Shown one piece after another: positions 30,301 to 39,645 of a stretch of 40,532 nucleotides of DNA. The position numbers and the translations under genes are program-made. How positions within the stretch are numbered: position 1 is the first letter of the stretch; the number at the start of each line of letters is the position of its first letter. This stretch comes from Acidimicrobiaceae bacterium. GTDB lineage: Bacteria; Actinomycetota; Acidimicrobiia; Acidimicrobiales; UBA8190. Under the pieces are notes generated by a model. That model was not told the DNA's origin, ran no database searches, and saw only the letters and a list, made by a program, of their open reading frames with translations. The stretch is taken from the NCBI GenBank assembly GCA_003151955.1, contig PLZB01000055.1:1-40532 (forward strand). The letters run 5' to 3'.

Positions 30301-30328
30301 AAGGGCCGGTCGGGGGGGACCGGCCCTT
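30301..30328 (-). terminator. Terminator at the end of the mce operon
   Basis: AAGGGCCGGTC (30301-30311) pairs perfectly with GACCGGCCCTT (30318-30328) around a six-G loop. Reading leftward it is followed by TTTCCCC. It sits 36 bases past the stop of the Mam gene and upstream of the cyclic-nucleotide-binding protein gene. Confidence 0.8.
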
Positions 30329-30364
30329 GTGGTTGACGTTGGGCCCGGAGGGGGGAGGTCGTCC

Positions 30365-31075
30365 TCACAGGAGGGAGACGTGGTCGATGAGCCAGCGGCT
30401 CCCGGTGTGGACCAGGCTGATCTGCATCCGGGTGGCCTCGGAGACCGGTCCGCTCGTGTCCTGGGTGTTCGACACCGTCTGGTCGACGAAGACGAGGACG
30501 ATGGCCCGGCGCGGGCTCGACGAGGTGACCCCGGCCGCCACCACCGTCCCCTGGGCCTTCCCCTGGTACTGGACCAGGACCTTGGAGAGGGCCTGGCTGG
30601 ACTGGAGGAAGTCGGCCCGGAAGGTCGGCGTCGACGCCGCCTCGACCAGTCCGAAGTCGTGGTCGAGGTGCCGGTAGTCGTAGGTGGCCAGCTCGGCGGC
30701 GTCGGTCCGGGCCGTGGCCAGGGCGCTCGACTGGGCCGACTGGTCGCCCTGGAGCTGCCGGACCTTCCAGACGGCGGTCCCGAGGGCGCCGAGCAGGACG
30801 GCGGCCGCCACGACAGCGGCGACCAGCCGGATCCCGGGGCCGCGGCCGGTCCGGCCCGGCTCCCCGTCCGGTTCCGGCTCCGCCGACGGCTCGGAGGCGT
30901 CGACCGTGACGTCGGGCTCCCCGACCGTCACGAGATCCAGGGGGCCGTCCTCCACGGTGTCGGTGATGGGCTCAGCCGGGTCGGGCCCCGTCCCCGGGAC
31001 TGGGCCCGGGTCGGGTCGGGCCGGGGCGAGGCGGAGGCCAGTGCCACCGCCGGTCTCGTCAGCAAGGTCCCACAT
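30365..31075 (-). CDS. Mce-associated membrane protein (Mam)
   Basis: Encodes 236 residues. An acidic, Pro-rich N-terminal part of about 80 residues precedes one membrane helix (IRLVAAVVAAAVLLGALGTA) and an external domain. The latter has the NTF2-like pattern typical of Mce-associated proteins: ELATYDYRHLDHDFGLVEAA, FRADFLQSSQALSKVLVQYQ, RRAIVLVFVDQTVSN and SLVHTGSRWLIDHVSLL at the end. Such proteins stabilise or assist Mce complexes in the actinobacterial envelope. It follows mceF by 54 bases and is the last gene before the terminator. Confidence 0.87.
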   Translation of the reverse strand: MWDLADETGGGTGLRLAPARPDPGPVPGTGPDPAEPITDTVEDGPLDLVTVGEPDVTVDASEPSAEPEPDGEPGRTGRGPGIRLVAAVVAAAVLLGALGTAVWKVRQLQGDQSAQSSALATARTDAAELATYDYRHLDHDFGLVEAASTPTFRADFLQSSQALSKVLVQYQGKAQGTVVAAGVTSSSPRRAIVLVFVDQTVSNTQDTSGPVSEATRMQISLVHTGSRWLIDHVSLL

Positions 31076-31129
31076 GGTCGTTGCTCCTTCTGCTCACCTG
31101 GTCGGATACGGGTCGGGCGGGAACGGTGA

Positions 31130-32224
31130 TCAACCCCCCGGGGCGACCGGGGCGTCGGCCGATCCCCGCTGGAGGAGGTCGGGGGCGGTCAGGGTGCAGG
31201 TCCGGTCCAGGGTGGGGGCCCCGGTGGTGACCGTCAGCTCGGGGGTCTGGGCCCCGGTGATATAGGGGCAGACGGTCGAGGCGTCGTTGAACTTGAGCTC
31301 GACCCGGACCTGGCCGTCGGGGCCCACCACGCTCGAGACCTCTCCCGCGAACACCGGGAGCACCGAGAGGAGCACCTGGACGGCAGCCTGGCGCTGGGCC
31401 GCCACACCCAGGTCGGTCGAGAGGTTCCCCAGGAAGCCGTTCAGGGTGGCCGAGTCCTGGGTCAGGAGCGTGCTGAAGGCCGACTCGGCAGTCGTCCCGT
31501 TGGCCAGGAGGGTCCGGATGTCGGCGTCCGAGCTGCGGAGCTGGCCGGTCAACTGGGCCAGGCCCTGGCTGAACGAGGCGAAGTCGCCCCCGGTGGCGTT
31601 GGCCGTCGAGAGCAGCGGCCCGCTGTTCTGAATGAGCTGGGAGGTGGCGGGCTGGGCCGCCTCCAGGGCCGCGATGAGCTGGGCCGAGGCCGAGGCGATG
31701 GTCCGGAGGTCCTCCCCGGTGCCCCCGAGGCCGGTCCCGAGCGCCTCGGTGACGGTCTGGACGTCGGCCGGGTCGAGCCCGCCCACCAGGGCCCCGACGT
31801 CGGTGAGGAGCGTCCCGACGGTGACGGGGACGGCGGTCTCCGACTCGGGGATGACAGCCCCGGCCCGCAGGACAGGGGTGGCCGGCCCGGTCGGGACCAG
31901 GTCGAGATACTGCTCACCGGCGGCCGAGAGGTCCCGGACGTTCACCTGGACCTGGACGGGGATCTCCACCCCGGGGTCGACGGCCAGGACGGCGGTGACC
32001 CCCCTGGTCGTCAGGTCGAGGGCGGACACCCGGCCCACGTCGACCCCCCGGTAGGTGACGCTGGCATCGGGGTAGAGGCCCCCGGCCCGGGCCAGGTCGA
32101 CGGACAGGGTGTAGGGGCCGGCCCCGGCCCGGTTCCCGAGGACGTCGAAGGCGATGTAGGAGACCCCGGCCGCCACCACCAGGACCAGGGCCACCATCCG
32201 GACCACCACCGTCCGGCCCCTCAC
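31130..32224 (-). CDS. mceF: MCE family protein, MceF position
   Basis: Encodes 364 residues from GTG 32224. One N-terminal membrane helix (VVVRMVALVLVVAAGVSYIA) is followed by the MCE/MlaD domain (about 38-115: YTLSVDLARAGGLYPDASVT, YRGVDVGRVSALDLTTRGVT). A long helical region of about 200 residues follows, containing LRSSDADIRTLLANGTTAES and ATLNGFLGNLSTDLGVAAQR. The hexameric MCE domains form a lipid channel, with helices forming the tunnel or needle. The end has two Cys residues in CPYITGAQ and RTCTLTAPD. Sixth MCE gene of the operon. Confidence 0.92.
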   Translation of the reverse strand: MRGRTVVVRMVALVLVVAAGVSYIAFDVLGNRAGAGPYTLSVDLARAGGLYPDASVTYRGVDVGRVSALDLTTRGVTAVLAVDPGVEIPVQVQVNVRDLSAAGEQYLDLVPTGPATPVLRAGAVIPESETAVPVTVGTLLTDVGALVGGLDPADVQTVTEALGTGLGGTGEDLRTIASASAQLIAALEAAQPATSQLIQNSGPLLSTANATGGDFASFSQGLAQLTGQLRSSDADIRTLLANGTTAESAFSTLLTQDSATLNGFLGNLSTDLGVAAQRQAAVQVLLSVLPVFAGEVSSVVGPDGQVRVELKFNDASTVCPYITGAQTPELTVTTGAPTLDRTCTLTAPDLLQRGSADAPVAPGG

Positions 32225-33282
32225 GGCAGGCCCCCGCCCAGGAGGGTCGACACGGCGGCCCCGTCACCACTGGCGGGCCGGGCCGCCCCGGCCGGGGGAT
32301 TCGAGAGGACGGCTTGGGCGTTCAGGGAGAGCTGGAGGTAGTCCCCGGGTGCGATCTTCGGGGTGAGGGACTCGAAGTGGGCCAGGTCGGTGAAGGCCGG
32401 GCCGATCTGCTGCTCGACCCCGACGAGCTGGTCGAGGACGGGGTGGAGGGCCTGGACGTCGGCGACGGCCAGCTGGCCGCTGGTCGAGGCCACCGACTGG
32501 GCCACGACGGCCAGCTGGGTGACCTGGTTGACGAGGTCGGTGAGATCCCCGTTCTCGGTCGAGAGGACCTGGAGGGCGGGCTCGAGGGCGTTGATCCCGG
32601 CCGTGATGGTCCCGCTCCCGGTGTTGAGCTGCTGGGCCAGCTGCCCCACGGCGGCCAGGGCCGTGTCGATGTCGTTGCGGTGGGTGGCCAGGGAGGCGAC
32701 CACCTGGTCGACGTCGGAGAGGAGGGCCCGGATCTGGGTCTGGTTGCCGTTGAAGGCGGCGTTGAGCTGGGAGACGATGGTCTGGAGCTGGTCCAGTCCC
32801 CCCCCGTTCAGGACGGCGGCCAGGGCCGTCAGGGTGTCCTCGATGGTGGGGGCGCTACTGGTCTGGGTCTCGTCCAGCACGGCTCCGGCCGTGAGCCAGG
32901 GGCCGTCGGTCGCTCCGGCCGGGGGCTGGAGGAGGACGAACTCGTCGCCCAGGGGGCTGTCGAAGCGGACCTGGGCCGTCGTCCCCACCGGGAGCCGGAC
33001 ACCCCTGCGGATGTCGAGGACCAGGTGGGCCTGGAAGTTCGAGACCGAGATGGAGCTGACCTCCCCGACGACGGCCACCCCGGAGCGGACCTGGGCCTCG
33101 GCCGGGAGGTTCAGGACGTCGGCGAAGGTGGCCCGCAGGGGGTAGACGGGGCCGGACTGGCCGCCCAGCTTGGGCAGGGCCTGGAGGCTGACCCCGCAGC
33201 CGGCCGAGGCCATCAGGGCCCCGGCGGCCCCGACCAGGGCCGCCGCCCGTCCCCACCGCGCCACGTTCGGTCGCCGGCTCAC
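32221..33282 (-). CDS. mceE: MCE family lipoprotein, MceE position
   Basis: Encodes 353 residues from GTG 33282. The signal ends in a lipobox, MASAGC near residue 29, as in MceE/LprK lipoproteins. The MCE domain follows (about 47-120: YPLRATFADVLNLPAEAQVR, SGVAVVGEVSSISVSNFQAH). The rest is the helical region (TIEDTLTALAAVLNGGGLDQ, LTDLVNQVTQLAVVAQS) ending in a Gly/Ala-rich tail. It should be the lipid-anchored subunit of the hetero-hexamer. Confidence 0.92.
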   Translation of the reverse strand: MSRRPNVARWGRAAALVGAAGALMASAGCGVSLQALPKLGGQSGPVYPLRATFADVLNLPAEAQVRSGVAVVGEVSSISVSNFQAHLVLDIRRGVRLPVGTTAQVRFDSPLGDEFVLLQPPAGATDGPWLTAGAVLDETQTSSAPTIEDTLTALAAVLNGGGLDQLQTIVSQLNAAFNGNQTQIRALLSDVDQVVASLATHRNDIDTALAAVGQLAQQLNTGSGTITAGINALEPALQVLSTENGDLTDLVNQVTQLAVVAQSVASTSGQLAVADVQALHPVLDQLVGVEQQIGPAFTDLAHFESLTPKIAPGDYLQLSLNAQAVLSNPPAGAARPASGDGAAVSTLLGGGLP

Positions 33283-34466
33283 GTGGACCCCGGGACGAGG
33301 GCGGAGAGGCTGAGGTTGGGTCCGGCCGAGGCGCCGGGGGGGTTGGGGAGCTTCAGGAGGGCGGAGCTGGCCGCGCAGACCAGGTCGAGCTCGTTGGCCT
33401 TGGACTGCTTCGTCCCGAGGTCGAGGAGCCGGTTGAAGGCGCCCCCGCAGACCTCCTGGACCAGGCTGCCCGTGTCGGCGGTGCCGTCGAGCCGGGTGGC
33501 CAGGGCGGCCCCCCCGGGGGCCTTGGTGTCGATGGCCTGGTTGAAGTTCTCCAGGGCCAGCCCCCCGAGGTCGAAGGCCTGGGCCAGGGCCTGCTGCTGC
33601 CCGGCCACGGCGGCGGTGAAGGTCTGGAGGTTGCCCAGGCTGGCCCCGATCGAGGCCTGGTTGGCCTGGACGAAGGCGGCCAGCTGGCCCAGGACCTTCC
33701 CGAGCGACGAGAGGGCCGAGGCGATGTCGCTGTCGTCGCCGGCCAGGGAGGTGGTCACGGCGGAGAGGTCCCCGGCGAAGGCCTGGTAGCCACCGGTGTC
33801 GGCGGCCAGAGCGGCGGTGAGGGTACCCAGGTTGTCGAGGGTGGCGGTGACCTGGGGCCCGTCACCCTGGATGGCCCCCAGCGCCTGGCTGAGCGAGACG
33901 ATGGTGGTGTGGAGGTTGGTCCCGTTCCCCCCGAACGTGTTGGCCAGGTCGTGGACGATCCGGGTCACGGCCCCGTTGCCGTTGGCCCCCCCCGGTCCCA
34001 GGGCCGAGGCCAGGGCGTCGAGGTTGGTGATGATCTCGTCGACGGACTGGGGGACGACGGTCCGGGCCATCGGGATCCGGGTCCCCCCCACCATCTTCGG
34101 CCCGCCCCGGTAGGCGGAGAGCTGGACGTACCGGTCGTTGACGATGTCGGGGGCCATCAGGAAGGCCTGGGCCGAGGTCGGGACGGGGACGGACTCGGGA
34201 ATGGACATGGCCACGATGACCGAGCCGGACCGGGGGGTGATGGCGGTGACGGTCCCGACCGGCACCCCGAGGATGTCGACGTGGTTCCCGACGTAGAGAC
34301 CGGGGGCCTCCACGAACTCCGCCGTGACCCCCATGGTGGGGGTGGTCCTGGCCACGCCGGTGACGAGGACCGTGATGGTGACGGCGGTCACGACGAAGAG
34401 GGCGATGGCGGCGGCGGCGACACCGGGCCGGTCCCGATCCCGGTCCTGGGCGGGGGTGGTGGTCAT
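33279..34466 (-). CDS. mceD: MCE family protein, MceD position
   Basis: Encodes 395 residues from ATG 34466, which overlaps the mceC stop by four bases; the open frame upstream is shadow. An N-terminal helix (GVAAAAIALFVVTAVTITVL) precedes the MCE domain (about 45-125: VTAEFVEAPGLYVGNHVDIL, GVPVGTVTAITPRSGSVIVA). The helical region follows (LSSLGKVLGQLAAFVQANQA and others). The C-terminal part contains two Cys (VQEVCGGAFNRL, LDLVCAASSALL). Confidence 0.92.
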   Translation of the reverse strand: MTTTPAQDRDRDRPGVAAAAIALFVVTAVTITVLVTGVARTTPTMGVTAEFVEAPGLYVGNHVDILGVPVGTVTAITPRSGSVIVAMSIPESVPVPTSAQAFLMAPDIVNDRYVQLSAYRGGPKMVGGTRIPMARTVVPQSVDEIITNLDALASALGPGGANGNGAVTRIVHDLANTFGGNGTNLHTTIVSLSQALGAIQGDGPQVTATLDNLGTLTAALAADTGGYQAFAGDLSAVTTSLAGDDSDIASALSSLGKVLGQLAAFVQANQASIGASLGNLQTFTAAVAGQQQALAQAFDLGGLALENFNQAIDTKAPGGAALATRLDGTADTGSLVQEVCGGAFNRLLDLGTKQSKANELDLVCAASSALLKLPNPPGASAGPNLSLSALVPGST

Positions 34467-35482
34467 GGGTTGAGGCACCCCGTCGTCGGTGACACGGCCC
34501 CGGGGGCCGAGCACTCCTGGATCACGTTGTCGGGGATGAGGAGGGTGGGCATGACGACGTCCCCGAAGGTCCCCGAGCCCGTGACGTTGGCGGCGTAGCG
34601 CTCGAAGCCGGCCAGGAGGGGGAGGGCGTTGGCCAGGTCGGTGCTGTCCTTGGCCAGGACCCCGGTCACGGTCTGGAGATCGCCCAGGAGGGGGCCGAGC
34701 TGGGCCTGGTGGGTGGAGAGGAGGGAGCCGACCTCCTGGCTCAGGGTCGTGGTCGAGGCCAGGAGGGTGGTGATGGCCTGGCGGCGCTGGTCGAGGACCT
34801 GGAGGACGAGGTCGCTCTGGCCGACGAGGTCGACCAGCTCGCTGCGGTGGGCGACCAGGGTGGCGGTGAGCTGCTGGGCCTGCTGGACGAACTGGGACAG
34901 CTCCCCCTGCCGGGAGGCGATGGCCGAGGAGAGCTGGGCCAGGCCGCTCAGGGCGGCCGCCGTGGTGGAGCCCGGAGTCCCCTCCAGGTCCTGGCTGGTC
35001 ACGTTGAGGGCCTGCTCGAGCTGGGCCAGGTTGACCTGCTGGGTCTGCTGGGAGAACTGGGCGAGGTCCCCGACCAGGGTCGAGGGCTCCGAGGTCCGGG
35101 CCGTGGGGATGACCCCGCCCGGGGCCAGCCGGCCGGCGCCGGCCGGCGAGACGGCCAGGTACTCCTGGCCGATGGGGGTGAGGACCTTGGCCGCCACCGC
35201 CGTCGTCGTCCCCAGGTCGACCGAGCCGTTGACGGTGAAGCTGACCCTGACGTGGGCCCCGTCGAGGGCGAGGCCTCTGACGGTCCCCTCCGACACGCCG
35301 GCCACCATGACGATGTCCCCGGGGTTCAGCCCGGCGGCGTCGGGGAACTCGGCCTGGTAGGTGGTGGCGTCGCTCACGAAGGGGAGCCGGCCGAAGTTGA
35401 CGGCCCCGACCACCGCCAGGCCGATCAGCCCGGTGCCGATCACCGCCAGGGCCAGCGGGTTGCGCTCCCGGAACCTTCTCAT
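34463..35482 (-). CDS. mceC: MCE family protein, MceC position
   Basis: Encodes 339 residues from ATG 35482, overlapping the mceB stop by four bases. An N-terminal helix (NPLALAVIGTGLIGLAVVGA) precedes the MCE domain (about 40-115: TTYQAEFPDAAGLNPGDIVM, VAGVSEGTVRGLALDGAHVR). The helical part includes LSQFVQQAQQLTATLVAHRS and LQTVTGVLAKDSTDLANALP. The end carries paired Cys residues (IQECSAPGAVSPTTGCLNP). Confidence 0.92.
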   Translation of the reverse strand: MRRFRERNPLALAVIGTGLIGLAVVGAVNFGRLPFVSDATTYQAEFPDAAGLNPGDIVMVAGVSEGTVRGLALDGAHVRVSFTVNGSVDLGTTTAVAAKVLTPIGQEYLAVSPAGAGRLAPGGVIPTARTSEPSTLVGDLAQFSQQTQQVNLAQLEQALNVTSQDLEGTPGSTTAAALSGLAQLSSAIASRQGELSQFVQQAQQLTATLVAHRSELVDLVGQSDLVLQVLDQRRQAITTLLASTTTLSQEVGSLLSTHQAQLGPLLGDLQTVTGVLAKDSTDLANALPLLAGFERYAANVTGSGTFGDVVMPTLLIPDNVIQECSAPGAVSPTTGCLNP

Positions 35483-36546
35483 CGGCAGGTCGCCGTGTGC
35501 TTGGTCTGGTCCCCGACCGGCCCCGAGGGGAGGCTGATGACCAGAGGGATGGTGCCCGGGATGAGGGTGAAGCTGGCCTGGCCCTGGGAGGTGAGGGACA
35601 GGTTGCAGAGGTAGACGGAGATGTAGTTCCCGCTGCTCGACACCTTGTCGAGGGTGGTGAGGACCCCGGGGAAGCCCTGGAGGACGTTGTCCAGGCTCTT
35701 CTGGTCGGCGGCCAGGGTGGCACTGGCGCTCGTGGCCCCGTTGATGTCCTGGTCCAGGGCCGGCTGGGCCTGGGCCAGGAGGCCGGAGACGGTGGTGGTG
35801 AGCCCGGCCACCCCGTCGATGGCGGCCCCGATCTGGGACCGCTCCCCGGCCACGTTCGTGACCAGGCTGTCGAACTGGTCGATCAGCTGGCCCAGTTGGG
35901 AGTCGTGGCCGTCGACGGAGACGATGAGCTGGGTCAGGTTGTCGACGACCTGGTCGATGAGCAGCTGCCGGCCGGCCAGGTTGGAGGTGATGAGGGCCGT
36001 CTGGGAGACCAGGTCGGAGATGGTCCCGGACTCCCCCTGGAAGATCTGGATGATCGACGCCGTCAGCTGGTTGACCTGGTCCGGGCTGAGGGCGGCGAAG
36101 AGGGGCTGGAAGCCGTTGAAGACCCCGGTGAGGTCGAGGGCGGGGACGGTCCGGCCGAGGGGGATCAGGCTCCCCGGGGCCAGCCGGCTCCCCGGGGTCG
36201 GGCCGGGGACGAGGGCCAGGAACCGCTGGCCCAGGAGGTCGGCGTAGTGGACCTCGGCGACCGTCGTGGTGGACAGGGGCTGATCGGCGTCGACGGTGAA
36301 GGAGATCAGGGCGTCCCGGCCGCTCAGCCCGACGGCCGTGATCTTCCCGACCTCGACCCCGGCGATCCGGACGGTGTCGCCGGCCTGGACCCCCGAGGCG
36401 TCGCTGAACTCGGCCCGGTAGGGGTGGCCGGGCCGGAGGTGGAGGTCGAGGAGGCTGGCCACGACCACGGTGGTGACGAGGAGGGAGACGGCCACGAAGG
36501 CGGCCAGCTTGGCCAGGGTGGCCCCCAGCGAGGTCCGGACCGTCAC
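35479..36546 (-). CDS. mceB: MCE family protein, MceB position
   Basis: Encodes 355 residues from GTG 36546. An N-terminal helix (LAKLAAFVAVSLLVTTVVVA) precedes the MCE domain (about 43-120: YRAEFSDASGVQAGDTVRIA, GVEVGKITAVGLSGRDALIS). The helical stretch follows with LTQLIVSVDGHDSQLGQLID and a final Cys-containing part (ISVYLCNLSLTSQ, TKHTATCR). In other actinobacteria MceB is part of the same hetero-hexamer. Confidence 0.92.
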   Translation of the reverse strand: MTVRTSLGATLAKLAAFVAVSLLVTTVVVASLLDLHLRPGHPYRAEFSDASGVQAGDTVRIAGVEVGKITAVGLSGRDALISFTVDADQPLSTTTVAEVHYADLLGQRFLALVPGPTPGSRLAPGSLIPLGRTVPALDLTGVFNGFQPLFAALSPDQVNQLTASIIQIFQGESGTISDLVSQTALITSNLAGRQLLIDQVVDNLTQLIVSVDGHDSQLGQLIDQFDSLVTNVAGERSQIGAAIDGVAGLTTTVSGLLAQAQPALDQDINGATSASATLAADQKSLDNVLQGFPGVLTTLDKVSSSGNYISVYLCNLSLTSQGQASFTLIPGTIPLVISLPSGPVGDQTKHTATCR

Positions 36547-37898
36547 CGGGAGGCCGCCAGTCCCCCCAGGAGGGGGGCGAGGAGCAGGGTGGCCACCGCC
36601 GGCGAGGCCGGGGGCCTCCCGCCCGACAGCCCGGTGTCGACGGCGACCGCCGCCCGGACCTGGGCACCCGTGATCATGACCGGGGCGGGGCCGGGACGGG
36701 CCGAGGCGGCCGGGCCCCCCGGGCAGTTGGCTCCGGCCAGGGACCCGTAGCGGGGGCAGTCCCCGGCGGTGTAGGTGGGGGGGTTCATGGCCGTCGGGCC
36801 GAGGCCCTTCTCCACCAGGGCCTGGGCCCCGGGGATCCCGGGGGCGTCCAGGGCCCCCTGGACGAAGGAGGACGAGTCGGGCACGGTCAGGGAACCCGAG
36901 AACGAGAGGAAGGGCCCGTGGCTCTCGGCCGCGGCCCAGGAGGTGGCGAAGGTGTCGAGGCCGGAGAGGATCTCGGCCAGCTCCTTCGGGTTGGCCGAGA
37001 CGTCGGCGAGGAGCGGGCCGGAGTCGGCCAGGACGTTCTCCAGCGGAGTCTGGATGGTGTTGAGGAGCGAGGTGGCCTGGGCCGAGAGGGCCGTCCCCCC
37101 GGTCAGGAAGCTCCGGAGCTGGTCGGCATCGGAGACGATGGTCCCGGCCGTGACCGAGGCGTTGGCCAGGGTCTGGAGGAGGTCCGGGGTGGCCCCCGAG
37201 ATCTGGGTCGCCACCGGACCGAGGAGGGCGATGTCGTTCTCGAGGGCCGGGAGGTCGGGGAGCATCTGGCCCAGGTAGACCGAGGCCTGGTCCAGGGTCT
37301 GCCCCAGGGTGGACCCCTGGCCCCGCAGCGCCGTGGCCGCCGCCGTCAGGGCGGCGTCGAGGGCGGCAGGGTGGATGGCGTTGAGGATCTCGTCGAGGTT
37401 GGCGATGGTGTTCTGGAGCGAGGCCGTCCCCGCCTGGGTCCCGGCCGGGATGGTGCTCTTCGGGTCGAACGACCGACCCGACCCCGTCCCGCTGGGGGAG
37501 TCGAGGACGACGTACTGGGTCCCGAAGATCGACACCGGGGCCACCCCGGCGCTGACCCCCCCGGGGAGATCGGGCACCCGGGCCGGGTCGAGGTGGAGGA
37601 CGAGGAGGTCCTTGTGGCCGGGGAGGGGCTGCCCCGAGCTGGCCACGCTCCCGATGGTCACGTCCCGGAACTCGACGGGGCTGCCCACGGCCAGGGCGTT
37701 CCCCGAGGCGGGGACCTCGGCCCGGACGGCGACATAGTTGGTGAAGGCCCCGTCGAAGGAGGCCACGATGAGCCCGACCACGAGCGAGGTCGCCACCACG
37801 AGGACCAGGCCTAGGAGGGCCAGGCCCGGACGGGAGGCTCCACGACGGCGGGGGGGCCCGAGCGACCCGGCCGGGCGGAGGAGGACCGTGGCCGTCAT
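36543..37898 (-). CDS. mceA: MCE family protein, MceA position
   Basis: Encodes 451 residues, first and largest of the six MCE proteins. An N-terminal helix (LALLGLVLVVATSLVVGLIV) precedes the MCE domain (about 55-135: VRAEVPASGNALAVGSPVEF, RDVTIGSVASSGQPLPGHKD). A helical region follows, then the MceA-type end YTAGDCPRYGSLAGANC. The last residues form a second hydrophobic stretch (ASPAVATLLLAPLLGGLAAS), a common MceA feature. Overlaps yrbEB by four bases. Confidence 0.92.
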   Translation of the reverse strand: MTATVLLRPAGSLGPPRRRGASRPGLALLGLVLVVATSLVVGLIVASFDGAFTNYVAVRAEVPASGNALAVGSPVEFRDVTIGSVASSGQPLPGHKDLLVLHLDPARVPDLPGGVSAGVAPVSIFGTQYVVLDSPSGTGSGRSFDPKSTIPAGTQAGTASLQNTIANLDEILNAIHPAALDAALTAAATALRGQGSTLGQTLDQASVYLGQMLPDLPALENDIALLGPVATQISGATPDLLQTLANASVTAGTIVSDADQLRSFLTGGTALSAQATSLLNTIQTPLENVLADSGPLLADVSANPKELAEILSGLDTFATSWAAAESHGPFLSFSGSLTVPDSSSFVQGALDAPGIPGAQALVEKGLGPTAMNPPTYTAGDCPRYGSLAGANCPGGPAASARPGPAPVMITGAQVRAAVAVDTGLSGGRPPASPAVATLLLAPLLGGLAASR

Positions 37899-38800
37899 CC
37901 CGAGATCCTGATCCCGCTCGAGGTCCCCCAGAAGAGGATCGTCATGAGCATGTCGCTGAAGGCGATCATCACGATGCTGGTCCGGATGGCCCGCCCGGCG
38001 GCCCGGCCCACGCCCTCCGGACCCCCCTCGGCGGTGTAGCCGTAGTAGCAGTGGATCACGGTGATGAGGACGGCGAAGACGACGACCTTCGTGACCGAGA
38101 GGGCCACGTCCTTGGCCGTGAGGAAGGCGTGGAAGTAGTGCTGGTAGGTCCCCCCGCCCTGGTGGGCCACGAAGACCACCGTGACCTGGGTGGCCAGGTA
38201 GGCACCGGAGAGGGCCAGGAGGTAGAGGGGGACCACGGCCACGAGGGCGGCCACCATCCGGGTGGTGACGAGGAAGGGCAGGGAGCGGGTGCCCATGACC
38301 TCGAGGGCGTCGATCTCCTCGGAGATCCGCATGGCCCCGAGCTGGGCCGTGAACTTGCAGCCCATCTGGGCGGCCAGCCCGAAGGCCGTGATGAGGGGGG
38401 CCAGCTCCCGGGTGTTCCCGAAGGCGGACAGGAACCCGGCCAGCGGAGCCAGGCCGATGATCTGGAGGCCCTGGTAGCCCTCCAGGCCGATCTGGATGCC
38501 GATGAAGGCGGAGAGGACGAAGACGACCAGGACGGTGGAGGCGGCCACGGCCAGGAGTCCCCCCCCGAAGGTCACGTCGGCGAGGAGCCGGAGGACCTCC
38601 CCCCGGTGCCGGGTGACCACGACCGGGACGGACCGGATGACCTGGAGGACGAACCGGAGGAGCTTCCCCAGCCAGACCAACCGGTCGACGACACGGAGGA
38701 CGGCCCGCTGCGGTGCCCCGGCCAGCCCCCGACCGGGGGGAGCCGGGGCGGGCCGGGTCCCGTTCCCGGCGGGCCCGACGACCTGGGACGTCGTCGTCAC
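37895..38800 (-). CDS. yrbEB: MlaE/YrbE-family permease, second of the pair
   Basis: Encodes 301 residues from GTG 38800. An extended N-terminal part (to about 60) precedes the MlaE permease core. Typical motifs are ELAPLITAFGLAAQMGCKFT, then AQLGAMRISEEIDALEVMGT, the conserved EIDAL...MG cytoplasmic loop. Helices include LAVAASTVLVVFVLSAFIGI and VTKVVVFAVLITVIHCYYGY, ending RTSIVMIAFSDMLMTILFWG. It pairs with YrbEA to form the transmembrane pore of the importer driven by the ATPase at 39927. Confidence 0.94.
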   Translation of the reverse strand: MTTTSQVVGPAGNGTRPAPAPPGRGLAGAPQRAVLRVVDRLVWLGKLLRFVLQVIRSVPVVVTRHRGEVLRLLADVTFGGGLLAVAASTVLVVFVLSAFIGIQIGLEGYQGLQIIGLAPLAGFLSAFGNTRELAPLITAFGLAAQMGCKFTAQLGAMRISEEIDALEVMGTRSLPFLVTTRMVAALVAVVPLYLLALSGAYLATQVTVVFVAHQGGGTYQHYFHAFLTAKDVALSVTKVVVFAVLITVIHCYYGYTAEGGPEGVGRAAGRAIRTSIVMIAFSDMLMTILFWGTSSGIRISG

Positions 38801-39645
38801 GGGAGCCTCGGGGGGACGAGGACCAGGAAGATCTCGGTCAGGACGAGGTTGACGACGAAGAGGCTGACCCCGGTGATGACGACGGCCTGGTTGACCGCCT
38901 CACCGACGCCGGCCGGTCCCCGCTTGGCGTTGAGGCCCTTGTAGGAGGCGACCACGGCGGCGAGGAGGCCGAAGATGGCGGCCTTCATCATCGACTCGAT
39001 GACGTCGGCGGGCTGGGCGAAGGAGCTGAAGGAGTTGAGGAACCCCCCGGCGGTGCCGTGGAGGACGGTCACGTCGGCGACGTAGCCCGACATGATCCCG
39101 GCGAAGGCGACGATCCCGTTCAGGAAGACCGCCACCAGCATCATGGCCAGGAGCCGGGGGGCGACGAGCCGCTCCAGGGGGCTGATCCCCATGACCTCGA
39201 GGGCGGAGATCTCGTCCCGGATGGTCCGGGCCCCGAGGTCGGCGCAGATGGCCGACCCCCCGGCCCCGGCCAGGAGGAGGGCCGTCACGATGGGGGACGC
39301 CTCCCGGACCGTCCCGATGGCGTCCACCGCCCCCACGAAGGAGGTGGCCCCGATCTGGTTGGCCAGGCCCCCGACCTCGAGAACGATGACCATTCCGAAG
39401 GGGATGGCGATCAGGATGGTCGGGACCAGGGAGACCGAGACGAGGAACCAGGTCTGGTCGATGAACTCCCGCCAGGGGAATCGCCGCCGGAGGAGTCCCG
39501 CCCCCGTGAGGAGCACGGCGTCGAGGACCATGGCGTAGAGGGACCCGAGCGACCGGGTCGCGTCCAGGGCACCCCTCCCGCTCCGCTCCAGGGCACCCCT
39601 GGTCCGGTCCCCGAACGTGGGTCGGTCGTCGAGGGAGGTCCTCAC
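38797..39645 (-). CDS. yrbEA: MlaE/YrbE-family permease, first of the pair
   Basis: Encodes 282 residues from GTG 39645 with GGGGAG nine bases upstream. The MlaE core has TIREASPIVTALLLAGAGGSA paraphrased at about 130, ICADLGARTIRDEISALEVM and GISPLERLVAPRLLAMMLVA. Helices are typical of the family (FLVSVSLVPTILIAIPFGMV). It is the first gene of the operon; its promoter must lie in 39646-39926, shared with the divergent ATPase. Overlaps yrbEB by four bases. Confidence 0.94.
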   Translation of the reverse strand: MRTSLDDRPTFGDRTRGALERSGRGALDATRSLGSLYAMVLDAVLLTGAGLLRRRFPWREFIDQTWFLVSVSLVPTILIAIPFGMVIVLEVGGLANQIGATSFVGAVDAIGTVREASPIVTALLLAGAGGSAICADLGARTIRDEISALEVMGISPLERLVAPRLLAMMLVAVFLNGIVAFAGIMSGYVADVTVLHGTAGGFLNSFSSFAQPADVIESMMKAAIFGLLAAVVASYKGLNAKRGPAGVGEAVNQAVVITGVSLFVVNLVLTEIFLVLVPPRLP